Origin: Bacteroidales bacterium
GTDB taxonomy: Bacteria; Bacteroidota; Bacteroidia; Bacteroidales; F082
Assembly: GCA_030683155.1 (NCBI GenBank)
Contig: JAUXMV010000001.1
Location: 1 to 64,000 of the forward strand
DNA length: 64,000 bases
Direction of reading: 5' to 3'
Positions within the stretch are counted from its first letter, which is position 1; every line of letters starts with the position of its first letter. Position numbers and translations under genes: made by a program. This document shows, one piece after another, positions 19,847 to 29,516 of this stretch. The notes beneath the pieces are model-generated. The model did no database searches and was not told the origin of the DNA. It was given only the letters and a program-made list of their open reading frames with translations.

Positions 19847-20698
19847 ATGAATAACAAAAGAAATGTTGAGATTGTAGTAATATCTGACACGCATCTTGGA
19901 ACACGTGGTAGTTGCGCCAATGAATTGCTTGCTTATCTGAAAACGATACATCCTGAGATTCTTATTCTCAATGGCGACATCATTGATATATGGCAATTTA
20001 AAAAAAATTACTGGCCGGCTTCCCATATGAAAGTGATAAAACATATCATCGGACTGGCCTCTAAAAAGACGAAGGTATATTACATCACAGGCAATCATGA
20101 CGAGGTTTTACGACGTTTTGCCGGCTTTAAGATTGGCAATCTGCACATAGTCAATCAATTTGTACTAAACATAAATGGAAAGAAGCATTGGTTCTTTCAT
20201 GGTGATGTGTTTGATGTTATCATGAAGCACAGTAAATGGTTAGCCAAAGCAGGCGCTATTGGGTATGACAGCCTTATTTTCATTAATACAGTTGTGAACT
20301 CCGGCAGAAAAATATTTGGGCTTAAGAAAGTTTCATTGTCAAAAAGAATTAAAGACAATGTTAAAACAGCCTTAAAATACATCAATAACTTCGAAGCTAC
20401 AGCCGCACTTCTTGCCTACAAAAAAGGATATCATGCCATTGTATGCGGACATATTCATCATCCGGAAATACGAAAGAGCGTTATTGAGGGAGTTGAAATT
20501 GATTATCTTAATTCAGGTGATTGGATCGAAAACCTGACCGCGTTGGAGTATAATGACGATAAATGGAAGTTGCATTTTCAGCAGTTATTACCTCTTCCAA
20601 AAAAAGATTCCAGGTTTGAAAAAGATACATTGATACCCATAGAGGATATGAAATCAAAAGCTTTGTTTCAATTGATGTTGGAGGAGTTTCAAACATGA
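19847..20698 (+). CDS. Calcineurin-like metallophosphoesterase (UDP-diacylglucosamine diphosphatase-like)
   Basis: This 283-residue protein carries all five metallophosphoesterase blocks: DTHLG near residue 14, LNGDIID near 45, TGNHDE near 84, WFFHGD near 109 and CGHIHHP near 202. The order, length and YHAIVCGHIHHPEI segment resemble LpxH/YbbF-type and related UDP-2,3-diacylglucosamine pyrophosphatases, which act in lipid A synthesis. Bacteroidota carry several such paralogs with varied substrates, so lpxH is not assigned. The stop codon overlaps the glycosyltransferase start by four bases (ATGA), implying one operon and a shared role, probably in envelope glycolipid or glycan metabolism. A weak TTTCTTTG box sits at 19818-19825. 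Confidence 0.88.
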   Translation: MNNKRNVEIVVISDTHLGTRGSCANELLAYLKTIHPEILILNGDIIDIWQFKKNYWPASHMKVIKHIIGLASKKTKVYYITGNHDEVLRRFAGFKIGNLHIVNQFVLNINGKKHWFFHGDVFDVIMKHSKWLAKAGAIGYDSLIFINTVVNSGRKIFGLKKVSLSKRIKDNVKTALKYINNFEATAALLAYKKGYHAIVCGHIHHPEIRKSVIEGVEIDYLNSGDWIENLTALEYNDDKWKLHFQQLLPLPKKDSRFEKDTLIPIEDMKSKALFQLMLEEFQT

Positions 20699-21753
20699 AA
20701 ATACTATTTGCAATTCAAGGTACGGGAAATGGTCACTTGAGCAGGGCGCAAACATTGCTTCCGGAAATAAAAAAATATGGTGAGGTCGACATCCTGATAA
20801 GCGGAAACAAGGCTGATATCAAAATGAGTCATCCTGTAAAATTCTTTTACAAGGGATTAAGTTTTAGTTTTGGAAAACAAGGTGGTATTGATTTTCGGAA
20901 ATCCCTTACAGAGGCAAATATCTATCGGTTAATAAAGGAGTATGAATCTATTCCTGTCGAAAAATATGATCTGGTAATAAATGACTTTGAGCCACTTACC
21001 GCCTGGTCGTGCAGGGTAAAGCAAATTCCATGCATAGGACTTAGTCATCAGTCAGCTCTTTTTCAACCCTTTGTTCCAATGCCTACTGAAAATAATTGGC
21101 TCGGTAGTTTTATCCTTCAATATTACGCCCCTGTGCCTGATGCTGTCAGCTTTCATTTTCAGGCGTACAACCCATCGATATTCACGCCTGTTATCAGAAA
21201 TGATATCCGAAAAATGCGTAAAAGCAATAAAGGGCATCTTAGCGTTTATCTTCCGGCCTACGCAGATGAATACATCGCAGGTATACTGGCTGACATCAGG
21301 GGAATCAAGGCAGATATTTTCTCAAAATCTGGTACAAGAAAACAAACCAATGCAGCTATTCGCATCCTTCCGATTGAGACGCAAGCTTTTGCATTAAGCA
21401 TGGCTTCGTCGGATGCTATACTTTGTGGAGCTGGTTTTGAGACACCGGCCGAAGCACTCTTTTTGAATAAAAAACTGATGGTGATTCCGATGAAAAACCA
21501 ATTTGAACAGCAATGCAATGCAACTGCACTTGCTGACTTAGGTGTCAATGTTTTATCTTCACTTCAATCAGAAAACACAGCTGAAATAAAACACTGGCTT
21601 GAAAGCGATAACAAAATTCATTTAGATTATCCTGATCATAACAAGGAAGTTATTCAAACTGTTTTTGAAAAATTTGACGCTTTGAAATCACGCTCAGGTT
21701 CGAAAACGAGCAGTGTAAAAAATGCCAGACCACTCGTGCCGAATTTTATGTAA
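20695..21753 (+). CDS. Glycosyltransferase of the MJ1255/MurG-like GT-B type
   Basis: This 352-residue protein begins MKILFAIQGTGNGHLSRAQT, the glycine-rich start typical of GT-B glycosyltransferases in the MJ1255-like family. A donor-binding region follows near residues 237-280 (SMASSDAILCGAGFETPAEA). It probably transfers a sugar to a lipid or glycan acceptor at the membrane; the substrate cannot be read. It overlaps the upstream phosphoesterase gene by four bases. Its last ~145 codons and the bases just after the stop are duplicated about 10.4 kb downstream (31759-32208) on the far side of the metal-efflux genes. The last dozen codons differ between copies, so the C-terminus here may have been supplied by the inserted DNA. 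Confidence 0.88.
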   Translation: MKILFAIQGTGNGHLSRAQTLLPEIKKYGEVDILISGNKADIKMSHPVKFFYKGLSFSFGKQGGIDFRKSLTEANIYRLIKEYESIPVEKYDLVINDFEPLTAWSCRVKQIPCIGLSHQSALFQPFVPMPTENNWLGSFILQYYAPVPDAVSFHFQAYNPSIFTPVIRNDIRKMRKSNKGHLSVYLPAYADEYIAGILADIRGIKADIFSKSGTRKQTNAAIRILPIETQAFALSMASSDAILCGAGFETPAEALFLNKKLMVIPMKNQFEQQCNATALADLGVNVLSSLQSENTAEIKHWLESDNKIHLDYPDHNKEVIQTVFEKFDALKSRSGSKTSSVKNARPLVPNFM

Positions 21754-21764
21754 TAAATTGATTT
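21315..21764 (+). repeat. Direct repeat, left copy (3' part of glycosyltransferase)
   Basis: This stretch matches 31759-32208. By eye about 94% of bases agree, including one identical run of roughly 165 bases, and the match continues past the stop codon through AATAAATTGATTT. The two copies flank the metal-efflux gene block in direct orientation. Confidence 0.92.
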
Positions 21765-22009
21765 AATGCAGATAGGATTTGTATAAAGATCTGCTTGTTT
21801 GAGTTTTTGTTCTCAATCTGCTTCGGTCATTCTGTATGATGTTGTTCTCCTTACAACACTTCGCAAATGAAGTAGAATAAAATAGAAAACAACTCTTTTG
21901 CAATTCTATATTATTTAGCAATTGATATTATAGGTTTAATCAAAAATATGCCAGTCTTGATATAGCTATATGAAATTTCTTTTTTGAAAATCCTAAAAAT
22001 ATTGTGGTT

Positions 22010-23242
22010 TTATTCTTCTGCCTGAATCAGCTGGAACGCCCCTTTTGTTAGGAACAAGGCTCCTGATTTAATCCCTGAAGTTTTCGTTAATTCTGTTAGG
22101 CCAAACATGGAACGAACCGGAAGCACCTTAATCCGCTTAAATATAAAATCAGTCTCTGTTTCGTTAAGAAACATCAAAACGAAATATCTCCCATCAATTT
22201 CAATTACTGCGTCTTCAGGAAGAACACTTACCTTAGAATCATCTACCGCAATATTTCCGGTAAGGAACATTCCTGGCACCAGAATGCCTTTATTCTCGGT
22301 ATTAATGCTTACGATTACTCCTGCTGATCGCTTGTCTTTATTGACCTGCTGAGCAATATAGCTGATGTTACCCCGAAAGTTTAGATCAGTTCTATCGGGC
22401 AATTGCAAATAAACCGGCTGACCTGTTCTCAGGTATGACAAATCCTTTTCGAACACATCCATTCTGGCCAGTAAAGTGCTGGTATTAACAATTTCGATGG
22501 CCTGTTCATCTGGATTCAGCCATTGACCTTTCGAAACAAGAATACTAGCAATTGAGCCCGAAAAAGGAGCTTTAACCGATACGAGAGAAGAAATATTATT
22601 TACATTCAGATTTTCAATATCAATTTGCATCAGCTTTAGCTTTTCTCTGAGGGATTTAAGTTTTGCCGAAGCAATCATAAATTCCGTTTCAGCCTGTTGC
22701 AAATCCTTTTGCGATGATACCTTTTCGTAGGCTAGCTTTTGCTGTCTATCAAGAACAGCCTTTAGATTATTGACAAGAACACCCGTTTCAATAAATTCCC
22801 TTTGCATATCAATAAATTCAGGATTGTCAAAGCTTAATAAAAGCTGCCCTTTAACCACATTTTGACCAGTAACAATATAAATATCAGACACTCTACCACC
22901 GTAGTAACTTCCTATTTGCATTTTGTTCTGTTCAGGAACATCAACAAAACCGCTGGTTTTGACTAACGAATGAAAAACAGTATCTAAAAGAGATCCCAGT
23001 TCCATTTGTGAACTTTCAAACTGTTTTTTGGTAAGGGTCAGGAGTGTTTCATCAGTTTTAGTTTTTATAACCTCAGGACTCTTTTCTTCTGAAGTGCAGG
23101 AGACCAATATAAAAAAAACACCAAGCACCGAAGCAGCCAATATCCTGGTTGATGAAGGGAATTTTATAATCAGAATAGTGTATTTATTCAGGAGTTTGCG
23201 AAAATTATTGATTATGTTCATGATGGAAATATTTTTTGTCAT
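22010..23242 (-). CDS. RND efflux periplasmic adaptor (CzcB/CusB type), lipoprotein
   Basis: This 410-residue protein is the membrane-fusion subunit that links the inner-membrane pump to the outer-membrane channel. A hydrophobic signal ends in FFILVSC, so it is probably a lipoprotein (Cys near residue 49). A barrel-sandwich lipoyl-like hairpin is formed by YGGRVSDIYIVTGQNVVKGQ and VSVKAPFSGSIASILVSKGQ, with a coiled-coil arm between them (about 140-200). Beta-barrel and membrane-proximal domains follow. The ATG overlaps the stop of the pump gene by one base (TAATG), a sign of translational coupling. A second in-frame ATG lies seven codons in. It has no His- or Met-rich metal-binding tail, so metal specificity is better judged from the pump. 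Confidence 0.93.
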   Translation of the reverse strand: MTKNISIMNIINNFRKLLNKYTILIIKFPSSTRILAASVLGVFFILVSCTSEEKSPEVIKTKTDETLLTLTKKQFESSQMELGSLLDTVFHSLVKTSGFVDVPEQNKMQIGSYYGGRVSDIYIVTGQNVVKGQLLLSFDNPEFIDMQREFIETGVLVNNLKAVLDRQQKLAYEKVSSQKDLQQAETEFMIASAKLKSLREKLKLMQIDIENLNVNNISSLVSVKAPFSGSIASILVSKGQWLNPDEQAIEIVNTSTLLARMDVFEKDLSYLRTGQPVYLQLPDRTDLNFRGNISYIAQQVNKDKRSAGVIVSINTENKGILVPGMFLTGNIAVDDSKVSVLPEDAVIEIDGRYFVLMFLNETETDFIFKRIKVLPVRSMFGLTELTKTSGIKSGALFLTKGAFQLIQAEE

Positions 23243-26200
23243 TAAAAACTTAAGTGGTTTATTTCGATTACAGAAAGATTATAAGAGTGTAGAAAATGAA
23301 GAAATTCAGTCTCAAGTCTGACAGCATTTTCTTGCGCAAGCAGATACTGAAAAGCATTTATTTCACCCGATTTATATGATAGTGCAGCAGCAAACCTTAT
23401 TTCGTCAGCCAGTTGTTTTCCTTGTTTGCTGTAATAATCGAGCTGTGCCTTGTTGTTGGATAGTTCGAGTATCAATTGTTCTTTTTTACTGGCCAGCTGA
23501 ACAACGTAATTTTGATTTTGCTGTTGCACTGCTTCAGCTTTCAGGATCATTGATTTTGCTGCTGAAAGTTTGCTCACAAACCAAATTGGTATTCCGAGTC
23601 CAACCTGAAAGCCATTATAAAGTTTCTGATCAGGGCCTTTATTGGAACCCAAAAAATATTCCAGATGCAGATCGGGATATCCTTTGTAGCGCTCTGCCTT
23701 GGCACGAATGAATGCGGCTTTGTTGTCAAATTCGTAGTATCTTCTTGCTGTTTCAACAGCAGAGTCATTCATTGTGTATTCAAGAGGCTCATATTCATTC
23801 ACTTCAAATTCGAAAGTGCTGTCTGTTTGCATCAATGCATGAAGACGGGTTTTGGCTGCTAAAAAATCATTTTCTGTTTGTTTTAAACGCATTGAAGCTT
23901 CCTGTTTTTTTGCCAATGCTGTCAGGTACTCAAGCTTGCCACTCCCTCCCAGTTCAAAGTATTTTCTTGATGCTTCTGCAATAACATTGAAATTACTGTC
24001 AAGTGAGAGAAATTGAATCTTTAATAAATTCAAATAAACCAATTCGAAATATGCTTTTTTCACCTCTTTCACTAAAGCGTTTCTTTCTCTGTAAAATAGG
24101 TATTCCTGTTTCAACAGATTTTGTCGGGCTTCTTTTGACAAAGCATTGTAAACACCTGGGAAACTTAATGATTGCTGTACACCCCATACTTTAAGAGGCA
24201 TATTGTTTTCTGCAATATTATTCTGATCAAAGTTATAATAAATCACTGTCCTATCAAGGTTGAATGCAGCATTTACATCTTGTTGTGAACTTTTAAGTTC
24301 GAATGCTGCAGCTTTCAACCCTGCGTTGTTTTCGATAGCTTTATTAATAGCTTCTTCTAAATTAAGGTTTTGTGATTGAACTGGGAATATTCCTAGAAGA
24401 AGTATAACAGCAATAATCATGGTGGCTGGTTTCGTTAGACTGCGTTTTCTACGGCGTGGTTTTTTGGTTTCAAAAAGACAAAACAAGACGGGTAATACAA
24501 TCATTGTCAGTAGGGTGGCGGTAATTAAACCACCAACAACTACTGTTGCAAGTGGTCGTTGTACTTCAGCACCCGCTGATGTAGATACAGCCATTGGTAA
24601 AAAACCCATAGCAGCAGCTGAGGCAGTTAGAAGGACAGGTCTCAGGCGCTCGCTTGTTCCCCGGATAATCAATTCACGGATATCCTCAACACCTTGTTTT
24701 CGGAGCTCTTTGAAATGCTCTATTAAAACGATACCATTAAGTACTGCAATACCAAACAAGGCAATAAAACCTACTCCTGCTGAAATACTAAAAGGCAAAT
24801 CACGTAACCAAAGCAGCCAGATACCACCTACAGCAGATAACGGGATTGCAGTATAAACCATAAATGCTTCGCGCAACGATCCAAACGCAAGGTGCAGCAA
24901 TGTAAATATAAGTAATAAAGCAATTGGCACTGCGATCATAAGTCGCGCACGGGCACTGCGAAGATTCTCAAACTGTCCTCCAAATTCTATTGTATATCCT
25001 GCTGGAAGATCAATGTTGTCACGAATCAACTTTTGCACATCTTTTACCACAGATTCAAGATCACGGCCACGCACATTAACGCCTACAACGACACGTCGAT
25101 GCGTATTATCTCTGGAAATTTTAGCAGGCCCTTTTGAATAGGTCACATCTGCAAGCTCGCTCAAAGGCACCTGACCTCCCATTGGTGAAGGAACATACAT
25201 ATTTCGAAGGTGCTCAATTTTATTTCGATACTCTTTTTCATATCTTAATACCAAATCGAAGCGTTTTTCGCCTTCAAATATTTCTCCTGCCTTAAGACCT
25301 GCAAATGCCATGGAAACGGCTTTGTTTACTTCATCAATATTCAGCCCGTACAACGCAAGTTTTGTTCTGTTATAACTGATGTTCATTTCGGGCAATCCTG
25401 CAGTTTTTTCAACAATTACGTCAGAAGCACCTTCAATTGGTTCAATTAGAGATTTTATTCTTAGAGCCGTTTTGTCTAGAAAATCAAGGTCATCACCAAA
25501 TATTTTAATGGCCAAATCTGCTCTGGTTCCGGTTATTAACTCGTTAAACCGCATTTCTATCGGTTGGGTAAATTCATAATCTATTCCTGGGATCACTAAA
25601 AGTGCTTCTTTAAATTTGTCGGCCAGTTCATCTTTGCTTTTTGCAGTAACCCATTCTTTTTTAGGCTTCAACGTGATGATAATGTCACTCTCTTCCATCG
25701 ACATTGGGTCTGTTGGCACCTCAGCTGCCCCAATGCGGCTTACAATCTGATCTACTTCAGGAAACGTTTTTAAAATTTTCTCTATATGGGTAGTAAATTC
25801 AATCGTTTTACTTAGTGAAGTTCCTGTTTTGAACACGGGTTGTATCACAAAATCCCCTTCATCCAATGTAGGAACAAATTCACCACCCATGCGGGTAAAG
25901 ATGAAAAAACTAACAGCTAATAGCAAAACAGCGAGAGAAAGAACAATTTTCGTGTTATTCAACGCCCATGATATAGAAGGTTCATAGGCCTTATTTAACA
26001 AAGCAAGCAATCTTGTAGAGATGTTGTTTTTATGCTTTGAGGGGCGCAGAAACATGGATGAAACCACCGGCACATAAGTGAATCCCAAAATCATGGTTCC
26101 AAGAAGAGCAAAGGTAAAAACCTGTGCCATAGGCCTGAACATCTTTCCTTCAATACCTGTAAGCGAAAGAATCGGAATAAAAACAATTATAATTATGAGC

Positions 26201-27570
26201 TGCCCGAAAATTGCTGAGCGGGTGAGTTTTTTAGTTCCTTTGAGGGTAATTTTATCAATCATTCCTTGCCGGTCTTCTCCCTGCAATTTCATTATCTCTG
26301 TGCTGTTGCGTGTTATTTGAAATGCAATAAACTCGACAATGATTACAGCACCGTCAATGATAATTCCGAAGTCGATTGCTCCCAGACTCATCAGATTTGC
26401 ATCAACACCAAAAATATACATCAATGAAAGAGCAAACAAGAGACTTAATGGAATCACAGAAGCAATTACCAACCCTGAACGAATATTGCCCAGAAGCAAT
26501 ACTACTACAAAAATTACGATCAGACAACCCAGAATAAGATTTTCAGCAATAGTAAAAGTAGTTTTACCAATCAATGTGCTTCTTTCAAGAAAACCATTTA
26601 TATGCACTCCAGCAGGTAAACTTCCTGAAATCTCCTCAACTCTTTTTTTTACATCGTTGATTACCTGATTTGAGTTAGCACCCTTAAGCATCATGACTTG
26701 CCCAAGAACCTTTTCTCCTTCTCCATTTGCAGTGATAGCGCCAAAACGGGTTGAACTACCAATTTGTACAGTAGCTATATCGCTAACGCGGACAATGGCG
26801 CCGTTTCTTTTGACCACTACAATATTACCCAAATCTTCAATCGAACCTACCAAGCCTTCGCTTCGAATAAAATAGCTCTGATTCGTTTTTTCGATGTATC
26901 CTCCACCTACAATACTATTGTTCTTTTCAAGGGCCGAGTAGATTTCTTCGATGGTTATGTCCATCGCTTTAAGTTGATTCGGATTGATTGCTACTTCATA
27001 TTGTTTCAAATATCCACCCCAAGTGTTCACTTCAACCACTCCGGGAATTCCTGATAACTGTCTCTTTACCAGCCAGTCCTGAATCGTCCTGAGATCAGTC
27101 GTTGAGTATTGATCCTTGTATTCAGGATCAACCTCAAGTATGTATTGGTATATCTCTCCCAATCCGGTTGAAATCGGTCCCATAAAAGGAGTTCCAAAAC
27201 CCTGCGGAATACTTTCTATAGCGGATTGAATACGTTCTGCTATTAATTGTCTTGGTAAATAAGTGCCGATCTTATCCTCAAAAACGATGGTTACCACAGA
27301 AAGTCCAAACTTGGAAACCGACCTAATTTCAAGCAAGCCAGGCAGATTGGCCATTTCGAGTTCAACCGGATAGGTGATAAAGCGTTCTATATCCAGGGTG
27401 GACAAGTTTCGTGAGGTTGTAATCACCTGTACTTGATTGTTTGTTACGTCAGGCACTGCCCCAATAGGTATATTCAGCAGAGCAAATAGACCGAATCCAG
27501 CCATAGTGGCAGTTGCCAACAATACAATAAGTTTGTTTTGCAGGCTCGATTCAATAAGTTTGTTAATCAT
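23242..27570 (-). CDS. czcA: CzcA-type heavy-metal RND pump fused to a TolC-like outer-membrane channel
   Basis: This 1442-residue protein joins two usually separate parts. Residues 1 to about 1040 form a complete HME-family RND transporter, beginning LIESSLQNKLIVLLA, with a dozen membrane helices. Helix 4 carries DFGIIIDGAVIIVE, the motif of CzcA-type pumps for divalent Zn, Co, Cd or Ni; Cu/Ag pumps of the CusA type differ here. After RRRKRS a new signal-like helix (TMIIAVILLLGIFPVQSQ) leads into about 395 residues of outer-membrane efflux protein with coiled-coil repeats. Such RND-channel fusions occur in Bacteroidota. The helix between the parts could be cleaved or act as an extra membrane pass. 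It lies between the CDF gene (49 bases before) and the adaptor (one-base overlap). Confidence 0.94.
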   Translation of the reverse strand: MINKLIESSLQNKLIVLLATATMAGFGLFALLNIPIGAVPDVTNNQVQVITTSRNLSTLDIERFITYPVELEMANLPGLLEIRSVSKFGLSVVTIVFEDKIGTYLPRQLIAERIQSAIESIPQGFGTPFMGPISTGLGEIYQYILEVDPEYKDQYSTTDLRTIQDWLVKRQLSGIPGVVEVNTWGGYLKQYEVAINPNQLKAMDITIEEIYSALEKNNSIVGGGYIEKTNQSYFIRSEGLVGSIEDLGNIVVVKRNGAIVRVSDIATVQIGSSTRFGAITANGEGEKVLGQVMMLKGANSNQVINDVKKRVEEISGSLPAGVHINGFLERSTLIGKTTFTIAENLILGCLIVIFVVVLLLGNIRSGLVIASVIPLSLLFALSLMYIFGVDANLMSLGAIDFGIIIDGAVIIVEFIAFQITRNSTEIMKLQGEDRQGMIDKITLKGTKKLTRSAIFGQLIIIIVFIPILSLTGIEGKMFRPMAQVFTFALLGTMILGFTYVPVVSSMFLRPSKHKNNISTRLLALLNKAYEPSISWALNNTKIVLSLAVLLLAVSFFIFTRMGGEFVPTLDEGDFVIQPVFKTGTSLSKTIEFTTHIEKILKTFPEVDQIVSRIGAAEVPTDPMSMEESDIIITLKPKKEWVTAKSKDELADKFKEALLVIPGIDYEFTQPIEMRFNELITGTRADLAIKIFGDDLDFLDKTALRIKSLIEPIEGASDVIVEKTAGLPEMNISYNRTKLALYGLNIDEVNKAVSMAFAGLKAGEIFEGEKRFDLVLRYEKEYRNKIEHLRNMYVPSPMGGQVPLSELADVTYSKGPAKISRDNTHRRVVVGVNVRGRDLESVVKDVQKLIRDNIDLPAGYTIEFGGQFENLRSARARLMIAVPIALLLIFTLLHLAFGSLREAFMVYTAIPLSAVGGIWLLWLRDLPFSISAGVGFIALFGIAVLNGIVLIEHFKELRKQGVEDIRELIIRGTSERLRPVLLTASAAAMGFLPMAVSTSAGAEVQRPLATVVVGGLITATLLTMIVLPVLFCLFETKKPRRRKRSLTKPATMIIAVILLLGIFPVQSQNLNLEEAINKAIENNAGLKAAAFELKSSQQDVNAAFNLDRTVIYYNFDQNNIAENNMPLKVWGVQQSLSFPGVYNALSKEARQNLLKQEYLFYRERNALVKEVKKAYFELVYLNLLKIQFLSLDSNFNVIAEASRKYFELGGSGKLEYLTALAKKQEASMRLKQTENDFLAAKTRLHALMQTDSTFEFEVNEYEPLEYTMNDSAVETARRYYEFDNKAAFIRAKAERYKGYPDLHLEYFLGSNKGPDQKLYNGFQVGLGIPIWFVSKLSAAKSMILKAEAVQQQNQNYVVQLASKKEQLILELSNNKAQLDYYSKQGKQLADEIRFAAALSYKSGEINAFQYLLAQENAVRLETEFLHFLHSYNLSVIEINHLSF

Positions 27571-27619
27571 CTTAAATTATTTATTTATTATTTGATCAGA
27601 TTGACTTTCTAATTCAGAA

Positions 27620-28543
27620 TTAATCTTCAATTAATTCACTAACCAGTTCAATCCATGGCTCAATGTGTATTCCTACATGGGTGTTCCTGCCATAGGCATT
27701 CCTCAATTTCTCTTCGATGGAAGAGGCTATCTTGTGAGAAGCAGCAACCGTTAAATCTTTGTCAACTTTTACATGTACTTCGATGGCAAAAAGATTGCCG
27801 ATTTTTCTGGTTTTTAAGTTGTGAAATCCTTTGACTCCATTAGATTTTACTATCAATTCCGTTATTTCTTTTTCTGTTTCCAATGGAAGTGAACTTTCCA
27901 ATAATTCGTTTATGCTTGGCTTAGCAATATCCCATGCAACTTTGGCTACAAAGAAACTAACTATGATACCTGCAACAGGATCGAGAACCCTCCATTTTTC
28001 GCCCAAAAAGATTGCTCCCGAAATTCCCAATGCAGTGCCTATGGATGAAAACGCATCCGACCGATGATGCCATGCATTTGCAATGACTGCCTGACTATTT
28101 ATTTTCTTTCCAGTTTTGAATGTGTACCAGAATAATAATTCTTTGCTTGCAATAGATATAATAGCAGCGTAAAGGGCAATAAAACCCGGCTGATCAAGAA
28201 TTTCTCCATTTATAACACTTAACACTTTCTGCAACCCAGACCAGAAGATGCTGACTCCAACTGCTAATAAAGCAAAACTGATGAGCACGGTAGCAAAAGT
28301 TTCATATTTACCATGACCGTACCTGTGCTCAAAATCTTTTTCCTTATTTGAAATATTTACAAAAACAATTACGATTATGTCAGTAACCAGATCAGACAAT
28401 GAGTGTACACCATCGGCTAACATAGCACCACTCTTCCCTAGAAAACCAGCTATTATTTTTCCAACTGTTAACATAAGGTTCATGAAAAAGCCTACCCAGA
28501 TTACTTTGTTGATTTGACTCATTCTATTATCTGACTGTATCAT
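27620..28543 (-). CDS. Cation diffusion facilitator family metal exporter
   Basis: This 307-residue inner-membrane protein exchanges divalent metal ions for protons. It has about six helices and both metal-site pairs of the CDF family: DGVHSLSD in helix 2 and HHRSDAFSS in helix 5. A cytoplasmic C-terminal domain follows (FHNLKTRKIGNLFAIEVHV), with a final His-containing strand THVGIHIEPW. The HxxxD arrangement in helix 5 is typical of Zn/Cd or Co/Ni transporters rather than Mn types. It is the first gene of a minus-strand operon with the RND pump and adaptor, so metal is probably moved from cytoplasm to periplasm here and then out of the cell by the pump. Translation could also start at Met8 (MSQINK). 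Confidence 0.93.
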   Translation of the reverse strand: MIQSDNRMSQINKVIWVGFFMNLMLTVGKIIAGFLGKSGAMLADGVHSLSDLVTDIIVIVFVNISNKEKDFEHRYGHGKYETFATVLISFALLAVGVSIFWSGLQKVLSVINGEILDQPGFIALYAAIISIASKELLFWYTFKTGKKINSQAVIANAWHHRSDAFSSIGTALGISGAIFLGEKWRVLDPVAGIIVSFFVAKVAWDIAKPSINELLESSLPLETEKEITELIVKSNGVKGFHNLKTRKIGNLFAIEVHVKVDKDLTVAASHKIASSIEEKLRNAYGRNTHVGIHIEPWIELVSELIED

Positions 28544-28805
28544 TTGCTATAAGTTTTGTTTAGTTGCTGATCTTATTCGGGTATTATTTATGTTATTTTG
28601 GATCATTTCAAATCTACTTGGAAAAAGTTCTTGCTTTCTGCACCGTATGGCCAACTAATGTCCTTTTATTGCCATTTCAATGGTATTTTAAGATAATTTA
28701 TTTTAAAACTTCACTTAAGCACTAACCTTTTTTCTTGTTACAAAACAGGATTCCTTTATCAAATTAATTCGAAATTTCTGAGTTCCCACGCAATCAATTT
28801 GACTT

Positions 28806-29516
28806 TCAATCATCATCAATTCTTACACGCTCATATTTTGAATGATTATTCGTTTTGTCATTATCCTTTACGAGTGGTTGTAAATTGAATGCTAAATAAA
28901 AAACTGCGAGGGCAGTAACAATCCAAATGATACCAAAAAACTGCTGCAATGTATTTGCAATTGCCGGTTTAGTTTCAACATTTTTAATTCCATTGAAAAT
29001 AGATCCGAAAGCTCCGTTTTTGCCATGAAGTAATAAATCAACCAGCGCCCCAACAAGATGAAAAATGACAAGTCCCAAAAATAGGTTTGCAAATACTTCA
29101 TGAATTTCTTCCATAAATTCGCCTCCAATAAAAAATGTATATGACTGTGATTTGGATAAATACATTAAATATCCTGACAAAGATGTTAGAATACCTAGAA
29201 AAAAAATTCCCAGCATAACCAGTGAGGCCAAAGGATTATGTCCATAAAATATTGATTTGCCTGAACGCATAGATTTTAGAAAATCAACCTGATTACTCAT
29301 ACTAACAGGAAATTGACTAAAGCGCGAGAATTGAGGGCCAATAAGGCCATAAATGATTCTCATTACAAGCAGTACACCGACCATTGAACCAAATGCGAAA
29401 TGAAACTGACGGTAATCGTCAAAGTCTTCCAAAATATAGGCTGAAGCAAAACCAATAGCAAGCAACCAGTGAAATGCCCTTGTTGGCCATGCCCAGATAA
29501 GTGTTTTTGATTTCAT
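28806..29516 (-). CDS. Cytochrome b561-type diheme membrane protein
   Basis: This 236-residue protein has about five membrane helices and conserved histidines placed as in cytochrome b561/Ni-Fe hydrogenase b-type cytochromes: His in RAFHWLLA (helix 1), FHFAFGSMVG (helix 2) and FANLFLGLVIFHLVGAL (helix 4). It probably carries electrons across the inner membrane using two hemes. Its start overlaps the sensor-kinase stop by four bases, so it belongs to the two-component operon. Cytochrome b561 genes next to metal-efflux regulators recur in other bacteria, though the role is unclear. The tail is short, charged and cytoplasmic (YERVRIDDD). Confidence 0.87.
   Translation of the reverse strand: MKSKTLIWAWPTRAFHWLLAIGFASAYILEDFDDYRQFHFAFGSMVGVLLVMRIIYGLIGPQFSRFSQFPVSMSNQVDFLKSMRSGKSIFYGHNPLASLVMLGIFFLGILTSLSGYLMYLSKSQSYTFFIGGEFMEEIHEVFANLFLGLVIFHLVGALVDLLLHGKNGAFGSIFNGIKNVETKPAIANTLQQFFGIIWIVTALAVFYLAFNLQPLVKDNDKTNNHSKYERVRIDDD

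Noticed and set aside
24419-24856. Plus-strand open frame of 145 codons inside the RND gene
   Set aside because: It is antisense to a continuous, conserved coding region and has low-complexity basic composition.
23242-27570. CusA-type copper/silver pump
   Set aside because: The helix 4 motif DFGIIIDGAVIIVE is the divalent-cation (CzcA) form, and Met-rich copper features are absent.
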